NCBI GenBank assembly: GCA_024403515.1
Contig: JAKSRS010000003.1
Location: 1-64,000 of the forward strand
DNA from: Lachnospiraceae bacterium
Lineage (GTDB): Bacteria; Bacillota; Clostridia; Lachnospirales; Lachnospiraceae
Reading direction: 5' to 3'
Length of the DNA: 64,000 bases
Under the pieces are notes generated by a model. That model did no database searches. It was not told the origin of the DNA and was given only the letters and a program-made list of their open reading frames with translations. Position numbers and translations under genes: made by a program. This document shows positions 8,600-16,730 of the stretch, piece by piece. How positions within the stretch are numbered: position 1 is the first letter of the stretch; the number at the start of each line of letters is the position of its first letter.

Positions 8600-8649
8600 A
8601 AAGAGCACCGTTGATACTTATTTAAGAAAGTATCTTCGATGCTCTTTTT
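8600..8649. terminator. Bidirectional terminator between the antiporter and ecfT
   Basis: The long stem AAAGAGCA/TGCTCTTT has an inner stem GATACTT/AAGTATC. A-rich sequence on the left and a T-run on the right let it serve both convergent genes. Confidence 0.85.
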
Positions 8650-8659
8650 AAACTTATTC

Positions 8660-9484
8660 TTATACAAAAGGATTATAAAATCTTGAGCCGTTTACTTTTG
8701 TAAGTACTATGGATACGACTAAAAGAAGTAGGCATAAAACTATGCATATGTAATCTATCGATCTAAACTTTCTTCCCATGTACCAGGTTCTTTTTTTATT
8801 CTTCCCAAAACCTCTAAGCTCCATTGCATTGGATACTATTTCTATCTTATCCATGCTGGAAAGAATTAACGGAATTAAGATGGCACTAGCTCCTTTTAAC
8901 CTGTTAACGAGAGATGCTTTTTTACTCATTTCTATTCCTCTTGCCTGCTGTGCCAAAGATATTTCATGATATTCTCTTTGAACATCAGGAATATATCTAA
9001 GTGCCAACGCAACAGAGTAAGCAATACTGTATTTTACTCCAATCTTATTTAGTGAAGCTGCAAATTCACTTGGATTGGTTGTTGTTACAAACAGTAAAAC
9101 AATAGGTATGGTTGAAATATATTTAAGTGTGTAATTTAAATGATAAAACAATTGTTCCTTTGTTAACGAATATTTTCCGCTACCAAGTATCACTGTACAT
9201 GTTCCGTATACTTCAGTTCCATGATGAGGTGAAAAGATATATATCATTATCGTATTTAAAAGTAAAAATACTAATATAAATGTTAGTATAAATGATACGT
9301 CTTTAAGTTTTATCCTCGATATCTTAAAAAGAAAAATGCTTATAATCGGTAATGCAATTAGCAGTCTCGTGTCATAAGTTGACATTGCTGCAAAACTCCA
9401 CAAAAGCAGACATATAAATTTTGTAGCACCTGATAAATTGTGAATAGGTGATGGTTTTTCGATGTAATTAAAGAGGTTTGTCAT
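8660..9484 (-). CDS. ecfT: ECF transporter transmembrane coupling subunit EcfT
   Basis: The shared membrane scaffold of an energy-coupling-factor importer (274 residues, about 5-6 membrane segments). It carries the two EcfT coupling motifs that contact the ATPases: AQQARGIEM (about residue 180) and MELRGFGKNKKR (about 216-227). The start codon overlaps the last 4 bases of the ATPase gene, so translation is probably coupled. It is the last gene in the order S component, double ATPase, T component. Its substrate is set by the S component, so the T protein itself gives no clue. Confidence 0.92.
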   Translation of the reverse strand: MTNLFNYIEKPSPIHNLSGATKFICLLLWSFAAMSTYDTRLLIALPIISIFLFKISRIKLKDVSFILTFILVFLLLNTIMIYIFSPHHGTEVYGTCTVILGSGKYSLTKEQLFYHLNYTLKYISTIPIVLLFVTTTNPSEFAASLNKIGVKYSIAYSVALALRYIPDVQREYHEISLAQQARGIEMSKKASLVNRLKGASAILIPLILSSMDKIEIVSNAMELRGFGKNKKRTWYMGRKFRSIDYICIVLCLLLLVVSIVLTKVNGSRFYNPFV

Positions 9485-11187
9485 CTTTCCACCTCTCTTT
9501 CATAATCGATAAATCTCTGAGCATAATCACCGGGATTTTCGATATTACACATTAATGCCAAATCATATAAAGAAGTTTCTTTAAGATTTGCTGCCTTGAT
9601 AACTTCAGGATTTGTAAGTATGTTTGCAGAAGTATCATCGCAAATTACTTTTCCTTTTGAAAAAACTATACTTCTTTTAGCATATTCAAGCATTAAGTGC
9701 ATGTCATGAGTTATCATCGCTACAGTAATACCTTTTTTATTTAATTTCAAAAGAAACTCCATGATTTCAGTATAGTGTCTGTAGTCCTGTCCGGCTGTCG
9801 GCTCATCCAAAATAATCATTTTAGGTTCCAAAACGAGTATTGATGCTATTGTAACTCTTTTCTTCTGACCATAACTTAGTGCAGATATCGGCCAGTTTCT
9901 AAACTGCCATAGACCACAAACTTTTAATGTTTCCTCCACACGAGTTTTTATCTCGTCTTCAGGCACTCCTCTTGTTACAAGTCCTAAAGCTACTTCATCA
10001 AATATCATTACTTTGGATATCATCTGATTGGGATTTTGCATTACATAACCAATCTTATCGGCTCTTTCTTTTATCGAATAATCAGAAAGATTTTCACCGT
10101 TAAAAATGATAGTTCCTTCAGTTTCTTTTTCAAAGCCGCATATTACTTTAGAAAAGGTTGATTTTCCTGCACCATTTGTTCCAACGATTGCCATCATCTC
10201 CCCTTCTTTTACGTTGGCATTGACGCCCTGTAACACTTTGGCTTTTTTATCATATGAAAATTCGAGATCTTTAACTTCAAGTAAATATGGTCTTTTATCT
10301 TCTATGTCTTCTTTCGTAGAATTTTCGTACCAGGATACAACTTTTCTTTTGTCCTCATCTGACAAAACAATACTTCTAATGCTTGAGGGCTTCATCTGTG
10401 GAGTTATATCTACCCCGGCATATTTAAGTGCAGTAATATATAAGGGTTCTCTTATTCCTGTTTCTTTTAATATATCTTGGCAAAGAAGTTCATCCGGTTT
10501 GGCATCAACTGCAATTCGGCCTTCATTCATTATAATAATTCTGTCGACATTTCGGTGGAGCGCATCCTCTAATCTATGTTCGACTATGATTACTGCTGCC
10601 CCTGTCGTCTTCTGAATTTCGTCGATAAGTTCGATTGCATACTTTCCTGTTGCCGGATCAAGGTTAGCAAGTGGTTCATCAAACAAAAGAATGTCTACAT
10701 CGTCTACCAGTATTCCTGCTAAAGATACTCTCTGCTTCTGACCTCCCGAAAGTTCATTAGGAGCATGCGTAAGATAATCATCTATATTTACTAGCTTTGC
10801 AACGCTTTTTACTCTTTCATGAAGTTGATCTACTTCAACACAATCATTCTCGAGTGCAAACGCTATATCTTCTGCTACTGTTAAGCCGACGAACTGTCCA
10901 TCACAGTCCTGTAGAACGGTTCCTACGCTTTTAGATATGTCAAAGATACTCATATTCTGTGTATTTTTTCCACTTATCGTTATGCTGCCGGTCTTCTCTC
11001 CCTTATAAGAATGAGGTACTAACCCATTAATGCAGTGCATAAGTGTTGATTTTCCACATCCTGAAGGTCCACAAATTATAATCTTTTCGCCTTTTCTTAT
11101 ACTAAAGGATATATCATAAAGTGTCGGCTTTTTCTGGGCATTATATTGAAATGTAAAGTTTTCAAATTTGAGTATGGGTTCTTCCAT
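9481..11187 (-). CDS. Fused double ATP-binding subunit of an ECF transporter (EcfA-EcfA')
   Basis: Two complete ABC ATPase modules in one 568-residue chain, where most ECF systems use two separate genes. Module 1 has Walker A GPSGCGKST, signature LSGGQKQR and Walker B ILLFDEP. Module 2 has Walker A GTNGAGKST, signature LSYGQKKR and Walker B MIILDEPTAGQD. The fusion powers substrate import with EcfT and the S component. I start it at the ATG at 11187 because GGAGG (11198-11202) lies 10 bases upstream. A longer in-frame start at 11250 would run through the hairpin at 11218-11241, which looks like a terminator and not coding sequence. Confidence 0.92.
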   Translation of the reverse strand: MEEPILKFENFTFQYNAQKKPTLYDISFSIRKGEKIIICGPSGCGKSTLMHCINGLVPHSYKGEKTGSITISGKNTQNMSIFDISKSVGTVLQDCDGQFVGLTVAEDIAFALENDCVEVDQLHERVKSVAKLVNIDDYLTHAPNELSGGQKQRVSLAGILVDDVDILLFDEPLANLDPATGKYAIELIDEIQKTTGAAVIIVEHRLEDALHRNVDRIIIMNEGRIAVDAKPDELLCQDILKETGIREPLYITALKYAGVDITPQMKPSSIRSIVLSDEDKRKVVSWYENSTKEDIEDKRPYLLEVKDLEFSYDKKAKVLQGVNANVKEGEMMAIVGTNGAGKSTFSKVICGFEKETEGTIIFNGENLSDYSIKERADKIGYVMQNPNQMISKVMIFDEVALGLVTRGVPEDEIKTRVEETLKVCGLWQFRNWPISALSYGQKKRVTIASILVLEPKMIILDEPTAGQDYRHYTEIMEFLLKLNKKGITVAMITHDMHLMLEYAKRSIVFSKGKVICDDTSANILTNPEVIKAANLKETSLYDLALMCNIENPGDYAQRFIDYEREVER

Positions 11188-11210
11188 CCGTACTCGTCCT
11201 CCGTTAATAG

Positions 11211-11241
11211 AATAAAAACGGCGGGCTTTTATACCCGCCGC
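11211..11241 (-). terminator. Intercistronic terminator/attenuator between the S component and the ECF ATPase
   Basis: On the minus strand the GC-rich stem GCGGCGGG/CCCGCCGT is followed directly by TTTTTATT. It sits 17 bases after the S-component stop and before the Shine-Dalgarno site of the ATPase gene. It would let the S component be made in excess over the ATPase and T subunits. Confidence 0.75.
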
Positions 11242-11258
11242 AATAATCATTAAGTAAT

Positions 11259-11807
11259 TTATGCTTCTTCAGAAAGGCTTCCCTTTTTAGGCTTAGCTGC
11301 TGAATATGCTATGCAGAGCAGTGTGCCAACAATTGCAGTTGTAACAAGATTTGATATTGCGCCAACAGCACCCTGAGCAAATACCTTATTAACAGGTTCT
11401 GAATAAATTAAAATATCAAGTACAGGAGCTACAACAATCCATGCAACTAAGTGTGATACAGCCTGGCCGATATTGAAGAAAAGAATTTCTTTTTTACCAA
11501 ATTCGCCTTCATCAAGCTTCATCTTACTTGTGATAAATCCCATTGCTGCGCCAAAGAAAGCTGATGAAATAACCCAGCTCCACCAGATTGAACCATATGT
11601 TGCATCAATTAAAGCATGTCCGATTAATCCGGCTAAGCATCCTGCGATAGGTCCATAGATTGCAGAAATAAATGCAAGTAAACCATACTGAATAGAAATA
11701 TATGTGTTTGGAATAGGACTGGGAATTGCTACGAAACGTCCCAATACGAAGAATAATGCTGCGCCAATACCAATGGCAACGATTGTTTTTACTGAAAACT
11801 TTTTCAT
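11259..11807 (-). CDS. ECF transporter S component, UPF0397 family
   Basis: The substrate-binding membrane subunit of the ECF importer (182 residues, about five to six hydrophobic segments). The N-terminus is characteristic of UPF0397: VAIGIGAALFFVLGRF then IPSPIPNTYISIQYG, followed by GLIGHALIDA and WWSWVISS. The Pfam family that covers UPF0397 is named for riboflavin transport, but substrates have not been shown for most members. No riboswitch lies upstream that would name the vitamin. GGAG lies 7 bases before the ATG. The gene follows tRNA-Arg by 55 bases with no terminator or clear promoter between, so it may be read from the tRNA promoter. Confidence 0.85.
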   Translation of the reverse strand: MKKFSVKTIVAIGIGAALFFVLGRFVAIPSPIPNTYISIQYGLLAFISAIYGPIAGCLAGLIGHALIDATYGSIWWSWVISSAFFGAAMGFITSKMKLDEGEFGKKEILFFNIGQAVSHLVAWIVVAPVLDILIYSEPVNKVFAQGAVGAISNLVTTAIVGTLLCIAYSAAKPKKGSLSEEA

Positions 11808-11862
11808 TACTTTCTCCTTTTCTTTTGGATTGCTCCAGTGTGTTATTTTGCTAAACGCAAAG

Positions 11863-11934
11863 CACTCCCAGCCAGAATCGAACTGGCAACTGACCCTTAG
11901 GAGGGGCCTGTTATATCCATTTAACTATGGAAGC
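11863..11934 (-). tRNA. tRNA-Arg(CCU)
   Basis: A 72-base tRNA. The acceptor GCTTCCA pairs with TGGGAGT (two G-T pairs), the anticodon stem is GGCCC/GGGTC, the loop CTCCTAA gives anticodon CCT, and the T-arm is GCCAG-TTCGATT-CTGGC. The 3' CCA is not encoded. It precedes the ECF operon on the same strand. An 8-bp hairpin (11939-11958) sits in the 5' leader immediately before the mature tRNA. Confidence 0.93.
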
Positions 11935-11968
11935 ATTTCGAATAGCATTTGCTATTCGATTCAATGAC

Positions 11969-11997
11969 ATTATAAACAATATTTATTGATATTTGAA
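11969..11997 (-). promoter_or_regulatory. Promoter of tRNA-Arg (and possibly the ECF operon)
   Basis: On the minus strand TTCAAA (11992-11997) and TATAAT (11969-11974) have a 17-bp spacer, about 28 bases before the leader hairpin. A perfect DnaA-box sequence lies just upstream at 12001-12009. Confidence 0.7.
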
Positions 11998-12013
11998 CAC
12001 TTATCCACAAAAT

Positions 12014-12889
12014 TTAGTAATTAATTACACCTTGTAACCATACAGTTCCTTTAAAGCGTCTTCCTACTTCAGGCTCACCATAAAGATCTTCTTTATTAAT
12101 GCAGACATCAAGAGGAATCTCATTGGATACGATAGAAAGCTTGTAAACTTCTTCGTTAGTGACTGTATTTGTAACAAGCTCGTAACTTTCAATCTCGCCC
12201 ATGACAGAATAAAGATCGCACTCAACACCGTATGGCATAAAATATGTTTCTATTAAAGTATAAATATCATTTCTTTTGATTTTTCTTGAAAGACTTGAAT
12301 ATAAATCCATTTCATCAAGAGTAAGTGTTTCGATAGCTGTTTCGTCACCTTTTTTGGCAGCTTCGATAAGCTTATTTCTCTTTTTGGATTTATCACTCGC
12401 GCTTTCTACTAATACCTGTGACTTTTCTATTGGCATCATTATCATTCCATCGATAGACAAACCGCTTAATGATAATGTTCCATTATTTTCGTCAAAAGAA
12501 CGATCATAGTAATTTTTGATGTAATCAATTCTGTTTAACAGATAAAAGATAATTGTTATTCCTACTCTGTTGTCGTCACATATTCCCGCGTATGATACTT
12601 CATGCATATGTCTTTCAACCGAAAGTTTTTCTTTTGACGAAATTTTAGTAGGTCGCATGTATGGAATGCAGTAATCATATAAAAATCTGTCCTGCTCATC
12701 CATTTCGCCACAGACCTTAAGACCAAGCCCGGGAGCAAAATCCATGCTGTATTCTGCTAAGAGCGTTTCTTCTTTATACACTGTAAAGGAACGCTCTTCA
12801 GCATTTTTTATTGTTTTGGCTATCATTATTTGTAGTTGTTCTCTGTTTTTAATTTTAGAGAATCCAACTGCGCGTAAATACTTGTGCAA
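12014..12889 (-). CDS. DUF3881 family protein, function unknown
   Basis: A 291-residue soluble protein that I recognise as the DUF3881 family, seen mainly in Lachnospiraceae. It begins with HKYLRAVGFSKIKNREQL and includes GLGLKVCGEMDEQDRF and RHMHEVSYAGICDDNRVGIT. No signal peptide, membrane segment or known catalytic motif is visible. A charged stretch near residues 180-200 (KSKKRNKLIEAAKKGDE) looks helical. It follows serS by 15 bases and is probably co-transcribed with it. No function can be assigned. Confidence 0.8.
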   Translation of the reverse strand: MHKYLRAVGFSKIKNREQLQIMIAKTIKNAEERSFTVYKEETLLAEYSMDFAPGLGLKVCGEMDEQDRFLYDYCIPYMRPTKISSKEKLSVERHMHEVSYAGICDDNRVGITIIFYLLNRIDYIKNYYDRSFDENNGTLSLSGLSIDGMIMMPIEKSQVLVESASDKSKKRNKLIEAAKKGDETAIETLTLDEMDLYSSLSRKIKRNDIYTLIETYFMPYGVECDLYSVMGEIESYELVTNTVTNEEVYKLSIVSNEIPLDVCINKEDLYGEPEVGRRFKGTVWLQGVINY

Positions 12890-12904
12890 AGCTATATCTC
12901 CGAA

Positions 12905-14182
12905 TTATTTAAGTACAGACTTTCCACCCATATAAGGACGTAATGCTTCGGGAATATTGATGCTTCCATCTGCGTTTACGTTGTTTTCAAGGAATGCAAT
13001 CAATCCTCTGGGAGTAGCGAGTACTGTGTTATTTAATGTATGAACATAATATGTTCCATTTTCGCCCTTAGTACGGATGCCAAGTCTTCTTGCCTGAGCA
13101 TCACCCAAAGTTGAGCAAGAACCAACTTCAAAATACTTCTGCTGTCTGGGGCTCCATGCTTCAACGTCGCATGATTTAACCTTTAAGTCTGCGAGGTCAC
13201 CACTACAGCATTCAAGTGTACGTACAGGAATATCAAGGCTTCTGAAAAATTCTACTGTATATGTCCACATCTTGTTGTACCAGTCCATAGATTCTTCAGG
13301 CTTACAAAGAACTACCATTTCCTGCTTTTCGAACTGGTGAACTCTGTAGACACCTCTTTCTTCTATTCCGTGTGAACCAACTTCTTTTCTAAAGCAAGGT
13401 GAGTAAGATGTCATTGTGATAGGAAGCTTAGCTTCTTCAACAAGTTCACCTTTAAACTTACCGATCATTGAGTGTTCACTTGTACCGATAAGATAAAGAT
13501 CTTCACCTTCAATCTTATACATCATAGCTTCCATTTCTGCGAAGCTCATTACTCCGTTTACTACTGCGCTTCTAATCATGAAAGGAGGAATACAATATGT
13601 AAATCCCTTATCAATCATGAAGTCTCTTGCGTAGCTGATCATTGCTGAGTGAATTCTTGCTGCATCACCCATAAGATAATAGAATCCGTTACCACTTGTA
13701 CGCCCTGCTGCATCCTTATCAAGACCATTTAAGCTTGCAAGGATATCTGCGTGATAAGGAACTTCGAAATCAGGAACTACAGGTTCGCCATATTTTTTGA
13801 TTTCTACATTTTCAGAATCATCTTTACCAATAGGAACACTGGGATCGATAATCTGAGGAATCTTCATCATGATTGAATTAATCTTTTCAATCTGTTCAGG
13901 TTCAATTGCTTCAAGTTCAGCAAGTCTTTTAGCATTTGCTGCTACTTCTGCCTTTTTAGCTTCAGCTTCTTCTTTCTTACCCTGAGCCATTAATGCACCG
14001 ATTTCCTTGGAAATCTTATTCTTATTTGCTCTTAAGTCATCAGCTTCCTGCTGAGTCTTTCTTCTCTCTTCATCAAGAGCAATTACTTCGTCTACTAAAG
14101 GAAGTTTAGCATCCTGGAATTTCTTCTTGATATTTTCTCTTACTACTTCAGGATTTTCCCTTAAAAATTTAATGTCTATCAT
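12905..14182 (-). CDS. serS: Seryl-tRNA synthetase
   Basis: A class II aminoacyl-tRNA synthetase (425 residues, normal length) that charges tRNA-Ser with serine. The N-terminus has the long antiparallel coiled-coil arm (about residues 27-105, rich in Lys/Glu/Ala) that binds the tRNA long variable arm. The catalytic core shows motif 2 (FRKEVGSHG, then GVYRVHQFEKQEM) and motif 3 (ATPRGLIAFLEN). GGAGG lies 11 bases before the ATG. It follows the HD-GYP gene after 21 bases, with no T-box leader in the small gap, so it is probably expressed from an upstream promoter as part of a longer run. Confidence 0.97.
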   Translation of the reverse strand: MIDIKFLRENPEVVRENIKKKFQDAKLPLVDEVIALDEERRKTQQEADDLRANKNKISKEIGALMAQGKKEEAEAKKAEVAANAKRLAELEAIEPEQIEKINSIMMKIPQIIDPSVPIGKDDSENVEIKKYGEPVVPDFEVPYHADILASLNGLDKDAAGRTSGNGFYYLMGDAARIHSAMISYARDFMIDKGFTYCIPPFMIRSAVVNGVMSFAEMEAMMYKIEGEDLYLIGTSEHSMIGKFKGELVEEAKLPITMTSYSPCFRKEVGSHGIEERGVYRVHQFEKQEMVVLCKPEESMDWYNKMWTYTVEFFRSLDIPVRTLECCSGDLADLKVKSCDVEAWSPRQQKYFEVGSCSTLGDAQARRLGIRTKGENGTYYVHTLNNTVLATPRGLIAFLENNVNADGSINIPEALRPYMGGKSVLK

Positions 14183-14203
14183 TTATATCTTTTCCTCCTG
14201 GGA

Positions 14204-15259
14204 TTACATTATTACTTTTTCAATGCAAATATTATGTACTTCAAGCAAATCACATTCTTTGTTTTCACTAAGTGAATTACCTTCAGCATCTTTTATTATC
14301 TTTAGTACCGGTCTTTCAGGAAATTGCTTATTCTGTCTTTCAACTACGGCAGTTTCTCCTGTGTCTAGTAAGACTATACTTCCGGCAGGATATACTGCTG
14401 TAAAATCAAGCAATGTATTTACTACATTTTCATCGAATATTTTTCCTTTAAATGCTTTCAAATATTCTACCGCTTCATAGACTCTGCTTCTTTTGCATCC
14501 AATGCCACATATCATTTCATCAAATGCATCAACTACTTCTAATATTCTTGAATCTATTTCCATGCTTTTGGCATGCATCGGATATCCACTGCCATCTAGT
14601 CTTTCATGATGATTTAAAATCATAAGTTTGGCATTTTTAGAAATCCAGGGTTCATTTTCAAGTGAAGTAAAAGCGTATACCGGATGCTTTTTATATTCTG
14701 CAAGTTCCTTGTTTGTTAAAGCATCCAGATCAATTTCACAGTACTTAAAATTTAAATATCTTAATCCAATATCATGAAAAAGACTTGCGACTCCTATATC
14801 ATGCATTTGTTCTTTAGACAGTCTAAGTTTTGCTGCAACTAAAACAGCTATTGAACATACACTTATTGAGTGCTCATAAATATCTGCACTTCTTTCCCTA
14901 ATATCATATATTCGTTCAACTACTTCATCATTGTCAAGAATATTGGTAATAATACTATCAGCAGTCTCTGTAAGCTCTTTCAATTCTTTGTTATCAGAAT
15001 AAACATGTCTTTCAATAACTGATTTAACTTTTTCTCTAAATGAGGACTTTACGTCTTCTCTCATTATAAGAACTTTTTTTAAAGAGCCAACATTTTCTTC
15101 AATCATTACTTCATCTATACCAAGCATTTCTATCTTGGAAACGTATTCTTTTTTTAGAATTGTTCCCGCGGCTAAAAGTTCAGTATAATTTGAAGTCATT
15201 ATTGGACGAGCTAATATTTCATTACCTTTTAAATCTTTTAGTTTTACTAACTTCATCAT
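14204..15259 (-). CDS. HD-GYP domain protein, likely cyclic-di-GMP phosphodiesterase
   Basis: A 351-residue cytoplasmic protein. The N-terminal ~110 residues are variable, as in many clostridial HD-GYP proteins. The catalytic domain (about 125-290) has His130, the HD pair in LFHDIGLRYLNF (162-163), and the diagnostic HHERLDGSGYP (217-227). HD-GYP proteins hydrolyse c-di-GMP to GMP, usually with a di- or trinuclear metal site. The C-terminal ~60 residues (AGSIVLLDTGETAVV) resemble the beta-rich tail common in this type. It lies between the DUF4446 gene and serS with 20-21-base gaps. Why it travels with parAB is unclear. Confidence 0.87.
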   Translation of the reverse strand: MMKLVKLKDLKGNEILARPIMTSNYTELLAAGTILKKEYVSKIEMLGIDEVMIEENVGSLKKVLIMREDVKSSFREKVKSVIERHVYSDNKELKELTETADSIITNILDNDEVVERIYDIRERSADIYEHSISVCSIAVLVAAKLRLSKEQMHDIGVASLFHDIGLRYLNFKYCEIDLDALTNKELAEYKKHPVYAFTSLENEPWISKNAKLMILNHHERLDGSGYPMHAKSMEIDSRILEVVDAFDEMICGIGCKRSRVYEAVEYLKAFKGKIFDENVVNTLLDFTAVYPAGSIVLLDTGETAVVERQNKQFPERPVLKIIKDAEGNSLSENKECDLLEVHNICIEKVIM

Positions 15260-15279
15260 ACACCTTCAAGGAAATAATA

Positions 15280-15795
15280 TTATCTCTTGCTATTAATTGC
15301 CTGCATCAATGCTTCTTCTTCTTCTTTACCAAGATCAACGTTGCACTGACCACCAACAATTTCTTTAATATATGTATAGCATCCGTCGGATCCATGAATT
15401 GAATTCATGATAAATCCGTTGTCCTTTTCGTTAAGCATACAAAGTGTAAAACTAAGCTTTCCGCCCATCTGACTGTAGGCATCGTATTTTACAAGACCCA
15501 TTTTCTGGAAAGTAGTTTCCTGAGTTTTGTAAATATCACGAATGTCTCTTTTGTTTCTTTCAGTCTGCTCTTTTATTTCATTATTCTGCATGAACATCAT
15601 GCTTATTTCTTTTTCAAGACTTCCAGCATCTTTTCCCTGGGAGAATCTTAAATATCTTTTCTTTAGTTTACATAACTTTATAAATGTTATAAGACTAAAG
15701 ATCAAAAGAATGAATACAACAGCAACTAAAATTACGATTATTAATCCTATATCCAAACCGCCTAATCCTAGATTAGTAAGAAATGTACTATTCAT
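15280..15795 (-). CDS. DUF4446 family membrane protein
   Basis: A 171-residue protein with one N-terminal membrane segment (about residues 14-40: GLIIVILVAVVFILLIFSLI) and a cytoplasmic coiled-coil and domain portion (LEKEISMMFMQNNEIKEQ, then VKYDAYSQMGGKLSFTLCML and GFIMNSIHG). I recognise it as DUF4446, which is often found beside parB/parA in Clostridia; the function is unknown. GGAG lies 6 bases before the ATG at 15795. An ATG 12 bases further upstream also has a purine-rich stretch before it, so the exact start is uncertain. Confidence 0.8.
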   Translation of the reverse strand: MNSTFLTNLGLGGLDIGLIIVILVAVVFILLIFSLITFIKLCKLKKRYLRFSQGKDAGSLEKEISMMFMQNNEIKEQTERNKRDIRDIYKTQETTFQKMGLVKYDAYSQMGGKLSFTLCMLNEKDNGFIMNSIHGSDGCYTYIKEIVGGQCNVDLGKEEEEALMQAINSKR

Positions 15796-15838
15796 ATTTT
15801 TCTCCATTCCGCCCCATATGTAAATGGCGTACCGTCAT

Positions 15839-16729
15839 CTATTTCATTCTGGCAACAATTCTGTCTAAATCATCATTAGAATAGAATTCAATTTCGATTT
15901 TACCTGTTCCATCACCCTTGCCGGAAATTTGAACTTTTGTGCCATAGCTTTGCTTTAACTTCTCAGCTATGTCTTTATAAAATACTTCAAGCTCTTTATT
16001 AATCTGAGGTTTAATCTTTTCAGGTTTATCGATGTTCTTTACAAGCTTTTCAATTTCTCTAACTGAAAGCTTTTCGTCCATTATTTTCTGCGCGATTTCA
16101 AACTGCTTATCAGGATCTTCAACAGAGATTAACGCTCTTGCATGTCCTTCAGAAATAAGTTCCTGAATAAGCATTTCCTGTACTTTATCGCAAAGCTTAA
16201 GTAATCGCATTGAGTTTGTAATAGTTGAACGGCTCTTTGAAACCTTTGAAGCAACTTCGTCTTGTGTTAATTTGAACTCAGTAAGGAGTCTTTTGTAAGC
16301 TTTAGCTTCTTCAATAGGATTTAAGTCTTCACGCTGAATATTTTCAATAAGTGAAATTTCTGCAATTTCCTGATCAGAATAATTTTTGATAATTACAGGA
16401 ACTTCTTTTAAACCTGCTTTTCTTGCTGCACGCCATCTTCTTTCACCTGCAACAATTTCATAATATGAGCCTCTGTCCTGAACAATAAGTGGAGTTAAAA
16501 TTCCATACTGTTTTACAGATTCAGCAAGCTCATCAATCTTGTCCTCATTAAATGTTTTTCTTGGCTGTTCTCTGTTTGGCTCAACCATAGAAATTTTGAC
16601 TAATGTCTGGTCATGACCATCAGCCTTTGCTTTAGCAACTTCCTCTTTGGCAACTTTGTCTTCTTTAACTTCAGAAGGGGGGATCAGAACATCAAGTCCT
16701 CTACCTAAACCTTTCTTTCCTACTGCCAT
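15839..16729 (-). CDS. parB: Chromosome partitioning protein ParB (Spo0J)
   Basis: A CTPase and DNA clamp that loads on parS sites and recruits SMC/condensin to the origin (296 residues). The start GLGRGLDVLIP is typical. The CTP-binding N-domain has box II GERRWRAARKAGL and box III ENIQREDLNPIEEA, followed by a helix-turn-helix (TQDEVASKVSKSRSTITNSM, about residues 155-174) for parS. The C-terminal ~50 residues form the dimer domain. It starts 1 base after parA ends. Two perfect parS sites lie upstream of parA. Confidence 0.95.
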   Translation of the reverse strand: MAVGKKGLGRGLDVLIPPSEVKEDKVAKEEVAKAKADGHDQTLVKISMVEPNREQPRKTFNEDKIDELAESVKQYGILTPLIVQDRGSYYEIVAGERRWRAARKAGLKEVPVIIKNYSDQEIAEISLIENIQREDLNPIEEAKAYKRLLTEFKLTQDEVASKVSKSRSTITNSMRLLKLCDKVQEMLIQELISEGHARALISVEDPDKQFEIAQKIMDEKLSVREIEKLVKNIDKPEKIKPQINKELEVFYKDIAEKLKQSYGTKVQISGKGDGTGKIEIEFYSNDDLDRIVARMK

Positions 16730-16730
16730 C

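Noticed and set aside
11188..11250. A 21-residue N-terminal extension of the ECF double ATPase
   Set aside because: It would encode across a GC-rich terminator hairpin and lies upstream of a good Shine-Dalgarno site for the ATG at 11187.
14183..14203. T-box leader for serS
   Set aside because: The gap to the upstream gene is only 21 bases and contains just the ribosome site.
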